64,000 bases of DNA, taken from NCBI RefSeq assembly GCF_000153045.1, contig NZ_CH724159.1:1003128-1067127 (forward strand), read 5' to 3'. The stretch is from Synechococcus sp. WH 5701 (GTDB lineage: Bacteria; Cyanobacteriota; Cyanobacteriia; PCC-6307; Cyanobiaceae). The position numbers were made by a program, and so were the translations under genes. The notes beneath the pieces were generated by a model. It saw nothing but the letters and a program-made list of their open reading frames with translations. It was not told the origin of the DNA and did no database searches. The stretch's first letter is position 1, and each line of letters starts with the position of its first letter. This document shows, one piece after another, positions 1-11,347 of the stretch.

Positions 1-2202
<2,202 letters not shown>

Positions 2203-2268
2203 GAAACAGCGCGACGAGAGGTGACGCTATCGGCCCCTCCTCCCGACCGACTCAAACCTGCTGTCGCT

Positions 2269-4662
2269 TCAGCTGGACGCCGCCAGTTCAGCCTCGATCG
2301 CGGCGATCGCCAACCGGGTGGCGATCACCGCATCGGGGTTGAGGCTGATCGAATTGATGCCTTCGTTCACCAGAAAGCGAGCAAATTCGGGGTAGTCGCT
2401 GGGGGCCTGGCCGCAGAGGCCGATCGGACGACCGCAGCGGTGGGCGGTTTGGATGGCGAGGTGGATCATCTCCTGAACGATCGGATGACGTTCATCGAAG
2501 AGGTCGGCCACCAGGGAGGAGTCACGGTCGATGCCGAGGGTGAGCTGGGTGAGGTCGTTGGTGCCGATCGAGAAACCATCGAAATGCTGCGAGAAGGCTT
2601 CAGCGCCGATCACGTTGCTGGGCAGCTCGCACATCACATACACCTTGAGATCGTCCTCCCCGCGCACCAGGCCGTGGCGGGCCATCTCCTCGAGCACCCG
2701 CTCGCCCTCCTCCGGGGTGCGGCAGAAGGGCACCATCGGAATGGTGTTGCGCAGACCCATCTGGCGGCGAACCCGCAGCAGGGCGCTGCATTCCAGGCCG
2801 AAGGCCGCCCGGAATCCCGGGGAGGTGTAGCGGGCCGCTCCCCTCCAGCCGATCATGGGATTGGCTTCGATGGGCTCAAAGGCCCTGCCACCGAGCAGGC
2901 GGGCGTACTCATTGCTCTTGAAGTCGGAGAAGCGCAAGACCACCGGTCTGGGATGGAAGGCCGCCGCGATCCGTGCCATCCCCTGGGCGAGCCGGTCCAC
3001 GTAGTACTCGGTGGGGTCGTCGTAGCCGGCGGTGAGGCTGGCGATGGCCTCGCGCTCTGCTGGATCGCTCACCCGCTCAGGCTGCAGCAACGCCATCGGG
3101 TGCACCCGGATGTGGTTGGCGATGATGAACTCCAACCGGGCCAGACCAACGCCGTCGCAGGGGATGGCCGCGAAGCGGAAGGCCTTCTCCGGGTTCCCCA
3201 CGTTCATCAGGATGCGGGTGCGCGTGGGTGGCAAGTGCTCCAGCTTCTGCTCCTCCTTCTCGTAGCGCAGCAGTCCCCGGTAGACCATGCCGTCTTCGCC
3301 TTCGGCGCAGCTGATCGTGATCGCTTCCCCGTCCTGGATGCGTTCGGTGGCGTCGCCACAGCCCACCACCGCGGTGATGCCCATCTCTCGGGCAATGATC
3401 GCCGCGTGGCAGGTGCGTCCCCCCTGGTTGGTGATCACCCCCCGGGCCTTCTTGAGGATCGGTTCCCAGTCGGGGTCGGTGCGCTCGGTCACCAGCAGAT
3501 CGCCAACTTCGAAGCGGTCGATGCCACTGGGGTTGAGGATCACCCGGGCGCGGCCACTGCTGATCGAGGCTCCGATGGCGCGTCCGTGGGTGATCAGCTC
3601 CGCATGATGGGGCTTGAGATGCCAGCGACAGAGCACCGAGCCCGACCGTCTGGATTCGACCGTTTCAGGACGGGCCTGAAGTATAAACAGCTCGCCGCTT
3701 TCTCCGTCGCGGGCCCACTCGATGTCCATCGGTGTGGCCGTCCCATGGCGGGCGCTGTAGTGGTCTTCGATCAGGCAGGCCCAACGGCCCAGGGTGAGGG
3801 CCTCTTCATCGCTGATGGCATAACGGACGCGCTCCGACAGCGGCACGGGTTCGTTGCGCACCGTACCGCCGTCGTCGTACACCATCCGGATCGCCTTGCT
3901 GCCCAGGCGCTTGCTCACGATCGCGGCATAGCCCTCCCGCAGAGTGGGCTTGAACAACAGGATTTCATCGGGATTCACAGCACCCTGAACCACGTTCTCG
4001 CCAAGGCCATAGGCCGCATTGAGCAGCACGGCGTTACGGAAGCCGGTTTCGGTGTCGATCGTGAACATCACTCCGGCGGCGCCCAGGTCGGAGCGCACCA
4101 TCCGCTGCACGCCGATGGAGAGGGCCACCTCCAGGTGATCGAAGCCGTTGATCTGGCGGTAGGAGATGGCCCGATCGGTGAACAGGGAGCTGTAGCAGCG
4201 CAGGCAGGCGGCCAGCAGATCGTGTTCTCCGCGCACATTTAGGAAGGTCTCCTGCTGGCCGGCGAAGCTGGCATCGGGCAGATCCTCCGCGGTGGCACTG
4301 GAGCGAACTGCCACAGGCCCGGCCCCCAGCTCGGCATAAGCAGCCGCCACGGCATCGACGAGCTCCGGCGGCAGTGAAGCCCCAAGGATCAGCTCCCGTG
4401 CGCGCCGACCAGCCTGCTGCAGGGCCGTGAGATCGCCGCTGTCGAGCTCCCCCAGGATGGCCCGCAGGGGGACCTCCAGGCCATTGCACTTCAGGAACAG
4501 GCGGTAAGCGGCGGCGGTGGTGGCGAAACCGCCGGGCACCCTCACGCCCTGGCTGGTCAGCTCCCGGATCATTTCCCCCAGAGAAGCGTTCTTGCCGCCC
4601 ACCTCAGCAATGGCACCGATGCCCACCTCTTCGAAGAGCCGCAGCAGAGGTGCGTTGCTCAT
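2269..4662 (-). CDS. ppsA: phosphoenolpyruvate synthase
   Basis: Converts pyruvate, ATP and water to PEP, AMP and phosphate (gluconeogenic direction). All three expected parts are present: an N-terminal ATP-grasp-like nucleotide-binding domain (VRSSATAEDLPDASFAGQQE), the central phosphohistidine domain (GGRTCHAAI, His about residue 419) and the C-terminal PEP/pyruvate barrel ending near LCGQAPSDYPEFARFLV with the catalytic Cys. I chose the ATG at 4662 (MSNAPLLRLFEEVG), giving 797 aa, the usual family length; an in-frame ATG at 4695 would add 11 Pro-rich residues. No strong Shine-Dalgarno precedes either start. Same strand as the P-type ATPase downstream. Confidence 0.95.
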   Translation of the reverse strand: MSNAPLLRLFEEVGIGAIAEVGGKNASLGEMIRELTSQGVRVPGGFATTAAAYRLFLKCNGLEVPLRAILGELDSGDLTALQQAGRRARELILGASLPPELVDAVAAAYAELGAGPVAVRSSATAEDLPDASFAGQQETFLNVRGEHDLLAACLRCYSSLFTDRAISYRQINGFDHLEVALSIGVQRMVRSDLGAAGVMFTIDTETGFRNAVLLNAAYGLGENVVQGAVNPDEILLFKPTLREGYAAIVSKRLGSKAIRMVYDDGGTVRNEPVPLSERVRYAISDEEALTLGRWACLIEDHYSARHGTATPMDIEWARDGESGELFILQARPETVESRRSGSVLCRWHLKPHHAELITHGRAIGASISSGRARVILNPSGIDRFEVGDLLVTERTDPDWEPILKKARGVITNQGGRTCHAAIIAREMGITAVVGCGDATERIQDGEAITISCAEGEDGMVYRGLLRYEKEEQKLEHLPPTRTRILMNVGNPEKAFRFAAIPCDGVGLARLEFIIANHIRVHPMALLQPERVSDPAEREAIASLTAGYDDPTEYYVDRLAQGMARIAAAFHPRPVVLRFSDFKSNEYARLLGGRAFEPIEANPMIGWRGAARYTSPGFRAAFGLECSALLRVRRQMGLRNTIPMVPFCRTPEEGERVLEEMARHGLVRGEDDLKVYVMCELPSNVIGAEAFSQHFDGFSIGTNDLTQLTLGIDRDSSLVADLFDERHPIVQEMIHLAIQTAHRCGRPIGLCGQAPSDYPEFARFLVNEGINSISLNPDAVIATRLAIAAIEAELAASS

Positions 4663-4722
4663 GGGGGGGGTGGGGATGGTTGGGTTGGGGCCCATGGCGA
4701 TCGACTCGGGCAGAGATCCAGG

Positions 4723-5916
4723 CTAGGAACGGCTGGCGGCCGGGTCTGCCTTCAGCGGCGTCAGCCGCAGCTCCCCGGCCGGAGGGGTGCCGGGCGCGAG
4801 GTCAAGGCGGCTGGCGGCCCCCCGCAGGGCCACCGGTTTGCCGGCCCGCCGGGCCTTGAGGGCATCGCAGAGATCGAGGGGCTTGGCCTTGGGATCGAGC
4901 CAATCCAGAGACCAGGTTCTCGTTTTCTGCCCGGCGAGAGAAGAGACCGCCACCAGCTGGCCGGTGTCGAAGCCGGCAGCCTCCACCAGCCCCGGGGCAT
5001 AGCCGTGGCGTTGCTTGAAGGCCAGCTCAAACCGGTCCCAGCCCGGCCCGCGGCTGAGGGAGTCGACGCCCAGCTGGGCCAGGGGCAAGGGCTCGCTCAC
5101 GGGAAAGGGCCAGACCAGCGTCAGGTTCTCGGGGAGGTCGAGTTCGGCTACAGCCTTGGCCAGGGGGCTGCCCGGAGTTGTCATCACCACCAGGGAGGAG
5201 GGGGTGTACCAGCCCACGTCATCGCGCAGCTGGGTCATCACCTTGGCGTCGGGCTCCACGATCGCCTCGGGGTCGTTGGTGGGCCCCACGGTCCAGCCAC
5301 CGCTGCCTTCGATCGTCTCCACGAAGCGATCGGCCAGGGCCGCCTGCTCCGCTCCGCCGTCATGGATCACCATCACCTTGCCCTTGTTGTCCTCCAGCAG
5401 CCCCCTCGCCAGCCGATCGGCTTCGAGGCTCCGCGACGGCAGGACCGGCCAGATCCTGTCGGCGCCCACCTGGCTGGGCAGACGCCGCAGGGAGTAGCCC
5501 CGTTGCAACGGCAGAAGCACGTTCACCCCCCGGCTCTGGGCGAGCCGTCCGAAGGGCAGCAGATTGACCGCAGGAGGGGCGATCAACAGCTCCGGCATCG
5601 GGACGCCGAGCAACAGGGCCTCTGGATCCTTCTCCGGCGGAAGCCAGCCCAGTGCCTGGCTTGGGGGGCGCAGGCCGCAGGCCCTGGTCTCCTCCATGGC
5701 CAGTCCGTAACCGCGGCGCAGGCCATCTCCCACCCCCGCCAGCAACCCTTCACTGGGCAGCAGCATCAGCACCTCCTGGGGAAAGGGGGTACTGGCCGCC
5801 AGGCTCTGAACTCCCACGAGCACAGCCGCCAGCCCGACACCGACGCTCCAGAGGGGAAGCCGCACCCCGTGCTCTGGGGCGGGAGGTGGCCCGCTTCCCA
5901 GTCCGCCAGTGGTCAT
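4723..5916 (-). CDS. ABC-type periplasmic binding / LpoA-like protein
   Basis: 397 aa with an N-terminal hydrophobic anchor (LWSVGVGLAAVLVGVQSLAA) and a two-lobed substrate-binding fold of the branched-chain amino acid receptor type (Peripla_BP_6-like), the fold also used by penicillin-binding-protein activators such as LpoA. No transporter partner genes lie nearby, so a role in envelope or cell-wall regulation is at least as likely as uptake; that is inference. The ATG at 5916 (MTTGGLGSG) is preferred over the upstream ATG at 6003, which would overlap the divergent Tic22-like gene. The 73-bp gap to that gene must hold both promoters. Confidence 0.65.
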   Translation of the reverse strand: MTTGGLGSGPPPAPEHGVRLPLWSVGVGLAAVLVGVQSLAASTPFPQEVLMLLPSEGLLAGVGDGLRRGYGLAMEETRACGLRPPSQALGWLPPEKDPEALLLGVPMPELLIAPPAVNLLPFGRLAQSRGVNVLLPLQRGYSLRRLPSQVGADRIWPVLPSRSLEADRLARGLLEDNKGKVMVIHDGGAEQAALADRFVETIEGSGGWTVGPTNDPEAIVEPDAKVMTQLRDDVGWYTPSSLVVMTTPGSPLAKAVAELDLPENLTLVWPFPVSEPLPLAQLGVDSLSRGPGWDRFELAFKQRHGYAPGLVEAAGFDTGQLVAVSSLAGQKTRTWSLDWLDPKAKPLDLCDALKARRAGKPVALRGAASRLDLAPGTPPAGELRLTPLKADPAASRS

Positions 5917-5989
5917 GGCCTGTACCGTCCAGCTCAGCGAGATTACGTGCTGCTCTGTTCCTAGGTTTGATCTTCTCTTCGAGGGACGC

Positions 5990-6784
5990 ATGCCGGGCCC
6001 CACCGCTCCAATGCTGGCTTCACTGCCCGCCTCCCCTGCGGGGTGTTCGCTTCGCCACCGCCTGATTGCTTTGCTGGCCGGCTACGCCGGACTGGTGGGC
6101 CTGCTTCAGCCACTGCCAGCGCTGGCCATTCCCCAGCAGGAGGCCATGAAGAAGCTGGCGGTGATCCCGATCTTCGTGCTCACCGATTCCAAGGGAATCC
6201 CCCTTCCCCTGCAACGGGACAAGGCCCTGGTGCTGCCTCTTTATCTCGATCGGAGCAAGGCCGAGCAGGAATTGGCTGCCTTTCTCAAGGCCAACCCCAC
6301 CATCAAGGCCGGGGTGCTGCCCATGCCAATGAATGTGGCCCTGGAGCGAGTGCAGGAGCTCAACAAGTCGTTGAAGGACCGCAAGCTGCTCTCACCGGTG
6401 ATTCCCACATCCTCCGATCTGAGCCAGGCCCGCAGCCTGCTGAGCAAGCAGGGCCTCGATCAGAAGGCGATTCAGGAGGGTCTCTCCGTGCCTGTGTTTT
6501 TCACCAAGCCGCTGATCACCGTCAAGACGCCTCAGGGGGAGCGCGGGCTCTTTTTCTTCGACTACGCCTCGCTGCAAAAGGCGATGGCCAGCATCCCCGA
6601 CCGCAACAAACTCACCGTTCAGGCCGCTGATCTCAGCGCCGTGATGGATCAGATCGTCAAACAGACCAAGGACACCTACGCCTTCTATCCAACACCGGAG
6701 TACTTCCGGTTGGTGGAGCAGCAATCCAGAACCAAGGGGGCTGGCCAAACTGGCTCTCCGCCGCCGGTGGCCCCACGCCGCTGA
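5990..6784 (+). CDS. Tic22-like family protein
   Basis: 264 aa with a signal peptide (RHRLIALLAGYAGLVGLL... PALA before IPQQ) and a Tic22-like domain with characteristic segments PIFVLTDSKGIPL, LPMPMNVALERVQEL and PVFFTKPLITV. In chloroplasts Tic22 is an intermembrane-space import factor; cyanobacterial homologues are periplasmic/thylakoid-lumen proteins linked to outer-membrane biogenesis. An alternative ATG at 6011 gives a tidier signal peptide. Divergent from the LpoA-like gene, so the pair may be an envelope-biogenesis locus (inference). The C-terminal tail is low-complexity Pro/Gly. Confidence 0.8.
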   Translation: MPGPTAPMLASLPASPAGCSLRHRLIALLAGYAGLVGLLQPLPALAIPQQEAMKKLAVIPIFVLTDSKGIPLPLQRDKALVLPLYLDRSKAEQELAAFLKANPTIKAGVLPMPMNVALERVQELNKSLKDRKLLSPVIPTSSDLSQARSLLSKQGLDQKAIQEGLSVPVFFTKPLITVKTPQGERGLFFFDYASLQKAMASIPDRNKLTVQAADLSAVMDQIVKQTKDTYAFYPTPEYFRLVEQQSRTKGAGQTGSPPPVAPRR

Positions 6785-6821
6785 AACCGATCAGGACGTG
6801 GGCTGCGGCTGCCCGTCTCGC

Positions 6822-7040
6822 CTACGGGGCACTGTTGTCCTCCGGTTCGGCCTCCGGTTTCCCCTCCGGCAGCAGCTGGGTGAGCAGGCCTCCGGCCAGG
6901 AGCAACGCAGCGATACCCAGGGCCAGGGGGCGATTGGCGTCCGAGCCATCACCGTTCCAGAGTGCGGCGCTGAGGAAGGCCCCTCCAAGCAACAGGGTCG
7001 GCACCAGCACAATTCCCTTCGCGGTGCGGTTCAAGCTCAT
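6822..7040 (-). CDS. small two-helix membrane protein, uncharacterised
   Basis: 72 aa, two predicted transmembrane segments (GIVLVPTLLLGGAFLSAALW and PLALGIAALLLAGGLLTQLL) and a short acidic tail rich in Pro/Glu. I do not recognise a named family. Its ATG overlaps the stop of the upstream SNase-like gene as ATGA (7037-7040), the usual sign of translational coupling, so it is probably the last gene of the ilvB cluster. Confidence 0.6.
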   Translation of the reverse strand: MSLNRTAKGIVLVPTLLLGGAFLSAALWNGDGSDANRPLALGIAALLLAGGLLTQLLPEGKPEAEPEDNSAP

Positions 7041-7516
7041 GGTTCCGTGGGGTCGTCCTCACTGGACGGACAGCCTTCTGGGCGAATCAGCGACGGCAAG
7101 GGCTGGGCCAGGCCGGCACTGACCAGGCCTGAGCCCAGGTCAGCCCCTCCCCTCAACACCTGAACACGGGCGAGCAGCACCCCGTCAGCGGAGCCCAGCG
7201 GACGCAGATTCACTCGAGTGCGACGTGGCAGTTCCTGGCGCAGCCAGTCTTCGGCGGCTCCTGACTGCTCGGGAGTCACGCTGATGCAGCCCAGCTGCAC
7301 CGGGTAGCTGCGGTTCTGATCGCCCACCTGGAGCAGCACACCACTGCGCACCTGCAACACCTCTGCGGCGGCAGCCGGCAGGGCAGCGAGGGGATCCAGC
7401 AGCAGTCCCATCGCCAGGATCAAGGCCAGGAGCAGAGGAAGGGGGATCAGAGCTTGGCGCCGCAGCTGGGGCAGAAGAGATGGGCGCTTTCGGTACTGAA
7501 GCCACAAGAGCCGCAT
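7037..7516 (-). CDS. SNase-like (thermonuclease-fold) secreted protein, probably not catalytic
   Basis: 159 aa. A hydrophobic N-terminal segment (about residues 24-50, ending AAAAE) is followed by a stretch resembling the staphylococcal-nuclease OB fold: [67 protein letters not shown]. The catalytic Arg/Glu pattern of active nucleases is not evident. The ATG at 7516 lies inside the end of ilvB (70-bp overlap); a later in-frame start is possible but would truncate the signal segment (ATG at 7411). Coupled by ATGA to the next small gene. Confidence 0.6.
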   Translation of the reverse strand: MRLLWLQYRKRPSLLPQLRRQALIPLPLLLALILAMGLLLDPLAALPAAAAEVLQVRSGVLLQVGDQNRSYPVQLGCISVTPEQSGAAEDWLRQELPRRTRVNLRPLGSADGVLLARVQVLRGGADLGSGLVSAGLAQPLPSLIRPEGCPSSEDDPTEP

Positions 7517-9375
7517 TGGCGGGTGGTGTCGATGGCCAGTTCCGGATGGCTGGGAAGACCGACCATCTGAGCGTTGCTGGCGCCGGGGGGCACCATCGGG
7601 TAGCAGTTCTCGTTGCGGCGCACACGCACGTCGATCAGAGCGGGACCTGGATGGGCCAGGGCCTCGGCCAGCTGTTCGCGCAAGCTGGCCCGCTCGCTGA
7701 TCCCCACCCCTCTCACACCGAAGGCTTCGGCCAGCCGTGGGAAATCAGGCATCCCACGGGTCATCTCCGAGGCGGAGTAACGCTCGCCGTAGAAACTCTC
7801 CTGCCACTGCCTCACCATCCCCTGCCAGCCGTTGTTGAGGATCACCACCTTCACGGGCAGGTCGTACTGGGAGAGGGTGCCCAGTTCCTGGATGTTCATC
7901 AGGATGCTGGCGTCGCCGGCCACGCAGATCACCTGGTCGTCAGGGAAGGCCACCTGCACACCCATGGCCGCCGGCAGTCCGAAGCCCATGGTGCCCAGGC
8001 CGCTGCTGCTGATCCAGTGGCGCGGTGGGTTGTTCAGATACTGGGCGGCCCACATCTGATGCTGACCGACATCCGTGGTGACGAAGGCGTCAGGGGCCAG
8101 GTCGCGCAGGGCCAGCACGACCTCCTGGGGGGCGATGGCCCCCTCCGGGGTGGGGATCACCAGCGGGTAATGACGTTTCCAGCGGCTGATGCGCTCCAGC
8201 CAGGGACCCGTGCGTCCGTTGTCGCTCTCCCCGACTGAGGCCTCCAGAAGGGCCTCCAGCGCCAGGCGCACATCAGAGACGATCGGCACCTCCGGCAGGC
8301 GGTTCTTGCCCACCTCAGCCGCATCGATGTCGATGTGGATCACCTGGGCGCGGGGAGCGAAGCTGTCGAGACGCCCGGTGACCCGGTCGTCGAAGCGAGC
8401 GCCGGCGGCGATCAGCAGATCGCACTCGGTGACAGCGAAGTTCGCGTAGGCGGTGCCGTGCATCCCCAGCATGCCCACCGCCAGTGGATGGCGCTCATCA
8501 AAGGCCCCCTTGCCCATCAAGGTGGTGGTGACCGGCAGCTGGAAACGCTCGGCCAGGGCGATCAGGGAGGTGTGGGCGCCGGAGCTGATGGCGCCGCCAC
8601 CCACATACAGCAATGGGCGGCGCGCCTGGCGGATCAGCTCGATCGCCTGGGCGATCGCCTCAGGGGCGGGACCACCGGGCACCTGGTACCCCGCCGGGAT
8701 GGCCGTGCCCGGCTCGACGGGGGTGTAGTCGAACTCCTCGAGCCCCACATCCTTGGGGACATCGATCAGCACCGGACCAGGGCGGCCCGTGGAGGCGATC
8801 AGGAAAGCCTCGGCCACGATCCGGCCGATGTCGGCAGGGTCGCGCACCACCCAGGAGTGCTTCACGATCGGCAGGGTGATGCCGAAGATGTCGGTTTCCT
8901 GGAAGGCGTCGGTACCGATGGCGGCGCGGGGCACCTGACCGGTGATCACCACCATCGGCACCGAATCCATCTGGGCCGTGGCGATGCCGGTGACCAGATT
9001 CGTGGCGCCGGGCCCGGAGGTGCCGAAGCAGACCCCCACCCGGCCGGTGGCCCGGGCATAGGCATCGGCGGCGTGGGTGCCCCCCTGTTCGTGCCGCACC
9101 AGCACATGCTTCAACCAGCCCCGGCTCTCGGCCTTGTGCAGCGCGTCGTAGATGGGCAGGATCGCTCCGCCTGGGTAGCCGAACACATCGGTGACGCCGT
9201 GGCGATGGAGCGCATCCATCAGGGCATCAGCACCGCTCAGCCGCCCGGGAACGATGGGGGCAACCGCCTCAGCGGGAATCGGGTGTTGATCGCCTGGAGA
9301 GGACCCTGCTGTAGGGGCTGCGGGGTTGACAGTTGTCGAGGGCACGGTGGTCACGGTCACGGTGGCGGGCAACAC
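7447..9375 (-). CDS. ilvB: acetolactate synthase, large (catalytic) subunit with C-terminal zinc-ribbon-like tail
   Basis: Thiamine-diphosphate enzyme that condenses two pyruvates (or pyruvate and 2-oxobutyrate) in branched-chain amino acid synthesis. 642 aa: PYR domain (GYPGG near residue 70, activating Glu about 96 in VRHEQGG), central FAD domain, PP domain with [14 protein letters not shown]. The first ~45 residues are a low-complexity Thr/Pro/Val extension. After the normal end, the last 22 residues carry two Cys pairs (CGSCG ... CPSCGAKL), the spacing of a small treble-clef/ribbon. The regulatory subunit ilvN is not in the window. Confidence 0.96.
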   Translation of the reverse strand: MLPATVTVTTVPSTTVNPAAPTAGSSPGDQHPIPAEAVAPIVPGRLSGADALMDALHRHGVTDVFGYPGGAILPIYDALHKAESRGWLKHVLVRHEQGGTHAADAYARATGRVGVCFGTSGPGATNLVTGIATAQMDSVPMVVITGQVPRAAIGTDAFQETDIFGITLPIVKHSWVVRDPADIGRIVAEAFLIASTGRPGPVLIDVPKDVGLEEFDYTPVEPGTAIPAGYQVPGGPAPEAIAQAIELIRQARRPLLYVGGGAISSGAHTSLIALAERFQLPVTTTLMGKGAFDERHPLAVGMLGMHGTAYANFAVTECDLLIAAGARFDDRVTGRLDSFAPRAQVIHIDIDAAEVGKNRLPEVPIVSDVRLALEALLEASVGESDNGRTGPWLERISRWKRHYPLVIPTPEGAIAPQEVVLALRDLAPDAFVTTDVGQHQMWAAQYLNNPPRHWISSSGLGTMGFGLPAAMGVQVAFPDDQVICVAGDASILMNIQELGTLSQYDLPVKVVILNNGWQGMVRQWQESFYGERYSASEMTRGMPDFPRLAEAFGVRGVGISERASLREQLAEALAHPGPALIDVRVRRNENCYPMVPPGASNAQMVGLPSHPELAIDTTRQCGSCGFSTESAHLFCPSCGAKL

Positions 9376-9403
9376 ACGTAACGAAGACCGTCAGCGTAGG
9401 AGC

Positions 9404-10000
9404 TCACTTCCGACCTTGGGAGAACTGTTGCGGGGACTGTGGCTGCAACCGCCGGCCGCGCACCATGGCCCGGAGAATCAGGCCCGGATCGAGCCAGGTG
9501 CCCCGGTAGCGGATTCCCCAGTGCAGGTGGGGGCCCGTGGTACGGCCGCTCAGGCCCACATGAGCGATCAGCTGGCCAGCCCGCACCCGTTGGCCGGGGC
9601 GCAGCAGCACCGGGCCACTGGCATAGGTGCCGCCATGCGCCGCTCCGGCCAGGTGGCAGTACATGTGCTCGTAGTCGCCAGAGCGGATCACCACCCCCAC
9701 TCCACAGCTTCCGTCATGGAAGACGTCGGCCACAGTGCCAGCCCACCAGTTGCGGATCGGCGAACCGAGCGGCGCGGCGATGTCGAGGCCGGAATGCATC
9801 TCCCTGCCGCCACCTGGACCGGTCCGGCGGCCGAAATGACTGGTGTAGCCAGCGAAGTGGACGATCGGGAACACCCCCCGGGCCCAGCGCAGTTCCGCTC
9901 GGGCCGGCTGGGGAGTCAGACCCAGGTCAAAGGCCAGGCCGAGCTGCAGACTCACCAGGCCGGCCAGGAGTCCGCGAGGTCTAGAGGAGACCGATGGCAT
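9404..10000 (-). CDS. M23-family (LytM-type) peptidoglycan endopeptidase
   Basis: Secreted zinc metallopeptidase that cuts peptide cross-links in peptidoglycan or, if inactive, activates amidases. The metal ligands are visible as MHSGLD (HxxxD) and HLHWG (HxH), with intervening [30 protein letters not shown] typical of the family. Signal peptide from [10 protein letters not shown] to PARA. I prefer the ATG at 10000 (198 aa) over 10018. It overlaps the end of hemH by 20 bp on the same strand, so it is probably cotranscribed with hemH, although no functional link is obvious. Confidence 0.85.
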   Translation of the reverse strand: MPSVSSRPRGLLAGLVSLQLGLAFDLGLTPQPARAELRWARGVFPIVHFAGYTSHFGRRTGPGGGREMHSGLDIAAPLGSPIRNWWAGTVADVFHDGSCGVGVVIRSGDYEHMYCHLAGAAHGGTYASGPVLLRPGQRVRAGQLIAHVGLSGRTTGPHLHWGIRYRGTWLDPGLILRAMVRGRRLQPQSPQQFSQGRK

Positions 10001-11156
10001 GAAGCGGACCCCGGCCACTCAACAGCTCCAGTAGAAAAGCCGAAAAACCAAGCATGGCCAGGCGTCCATTCCAGACCTCGGAGCTGTTGTTCCACCCCCA
10101 GGCCCACTTGTCCTGGGGGTAGAGCTTCACCTGGGTGGGCAGGGAGGCGGCCTGATCCAGGTTCACTTCGGGGCCGGCCAGGGCCAGTTGCACCAGATCA
10201 GCCAGACCCTTGATGAAGGTGGGGTAGGTGTCAAGAGCGGGCACGCGCACGAAGTTGCTGATGCCGGCTTCAGTGGCGATTTCCCGGTATTCGATGTCAA
10301 TTTCCTCGAGGGTCTCGATGTGCTCGCTCACGAAGCTGATCGGCACCACCACCAACTCCTGGACCCCCTCCTCACCAAGCCGCACCAGGGCTTCGTCGGT
10401 GTAGGGCTTGAGCCACTCCACCGGACCCACCCGGCTCTGATAGGCCAGGGTGTGGGGATTCCCATGGCCGAGCAGTTGTTCCAGCTTGGCCATCACCAGA
10501 GTGGAGCAGGCTTCGATCTCCTGCTGATAGGGATCACCGGCTTCCTCCACGTAGCTCTTGGGCACGCCGTGGGCGCTGAAGAACACGTGGGCGGAGGCGG
10601 GGTCGTGGCAGCTGCGCACCCCAGCGGCGATCAGCTCGGCCATCGCCAGCACGTAGCCGGGATGGTCGTACCAGCTGCGGATGCAGCGGATCGGCAATTT
10701 GCTGAAGGCGGGATCGGCTTGGCGCAGGCGCTGCAGTTCGCGGAAGCTCGAACCGCTGGTGCTGATCGAGAAGTGGGGATAGAGCGGCAGCACCACCACT
10801 TCATCCACCGAATCCGCTTTGATGTCGTCCACGGCCGACTCTGTGAACGGGTGCCAGTAGCGCATCGCCACATAGGTGGTGGCCTGGACGCCCCGCTGGC
10901 GCAGCTCACTCTGGAGCTCGCGGGCCTGCTGCTCGGTGATGCGGCGCAGGGGGGAGCCACCGCCGATGGCGCGGTAGGCCTCCTTGGATTTGTTGCTGCG
11001 CAGGGTGCTGATCAGCCAGGCCAGGGGCTTCTGAAGCAGGGGGGTGGGCAGCCGGATGATCTCCGGATCAGCAAACAGGTTGTAGAGAAAGGGGCCGACG
11101 TCTTCGATGCGCTCAGGCCCGCCGAGGTTCAGCAGCAAGACGCCGACCCTGGCCAT
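9981..11156 (-). CDS. hemH: ferrochelatase with C-terminal chlorophyll-binding-like (HLIP/CAB) helix
   Basis: Inserts ferrous iron into protoporphyrin IX, the last step of heme synthesis. 391 aa; core motifs include [11 protein letters not shown] at the N-terminus, [33 protein letters not shown] and [19 protein letters not shown]. The last ~48 residues form the extension known from cyanobacterial and plastid ferrochelatases: a hinge then a single transmembrane helix with the light-harvesting-like motif [18 protein letters not shown], which ties the enzyme to thylakoid membranes and chlorophyll-binding partners. Start ATG 11156; the divergent recombinase starts at 11348. Confidence 0.97.
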   Translation of the reverse strand: MARVGVLLLNLGGPERIEDVGPFLYNLFADPEIIRLPTPLLQKPLAWLISTLRSNKSKEAYRAIGGGSPLRRITEQQARELQSELRQRGVQATTYVAMRYWHPFTESAVDDIKADSVDEVVVLPLYPHFSISTSGSSFRELQRLRQADPAFSKLPIRCIRSWYDHPGYVLAMAELIAAGVRSCHDPASAHVFFSAHGVPKSYVEEAGDPYQQEIEACSTLVMAKLEQLLGHGNPHTLAYQSRVGPVEWLKPYTDEALVRLGEEGVQELVVVPISFVSEHIETLEEIDIEYREIATEAGISNFVRVPALDTYPTFIKGLADLVQLALAGPEVNLDQAASLPTQVKLYPQDKWAWGWNNSSEVWNGRLAMLGFSAFLLELLSGRGPLHAIGLL

Positions 11157-11249
11157 ACCTGAACTGATCCACTGATTGGCTCAGAGCGTAACCCTGCTGG
11201 TGCCCGCTGGCGGTAGGCGGCACTGATCGATAACGTCGGCGCGCCCATC

Positions 11250-11289
11250 GCCGCCATGGCGGCCGACCCACCGTCTGGTGGCGGCCACC
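11250..11289. promoter_or_regulatory. paired palindromes in the hemH / recombinase divergent region
   Basis: The 191-bp gap between hemH and the recombinase contains a perfect 14-bp palindrome GCCGCCATGGCGGC at 11250-11263 and a 13-bp inverted repeat GGTGG-cgg-CCACC at 11277-11289, 59 bp upstream of the recombinase GTG. They could be operator sites, a leader hairpin or recombinase binding sites; nothing in the sequence distinguishes these. GC-rich genomes produce such palindromes by chance, hence low confidence. Confidence 0.3.
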
Positions 11290-11347
11290 GGCTCCCACTG
11301 CCCTGACCCCTGCTCTGACCCCTTCCCTTGCCGCGATTGATGCCGCA

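Noticed and set aside
2221..4242. Long plus-strand frame (673 aa) opposite ppsA
   Set aside because: Antisense shadow; His/Gly/Ala-rich composition without motifs, common in very GC-rich DNA where the opposite frame lacks stops.
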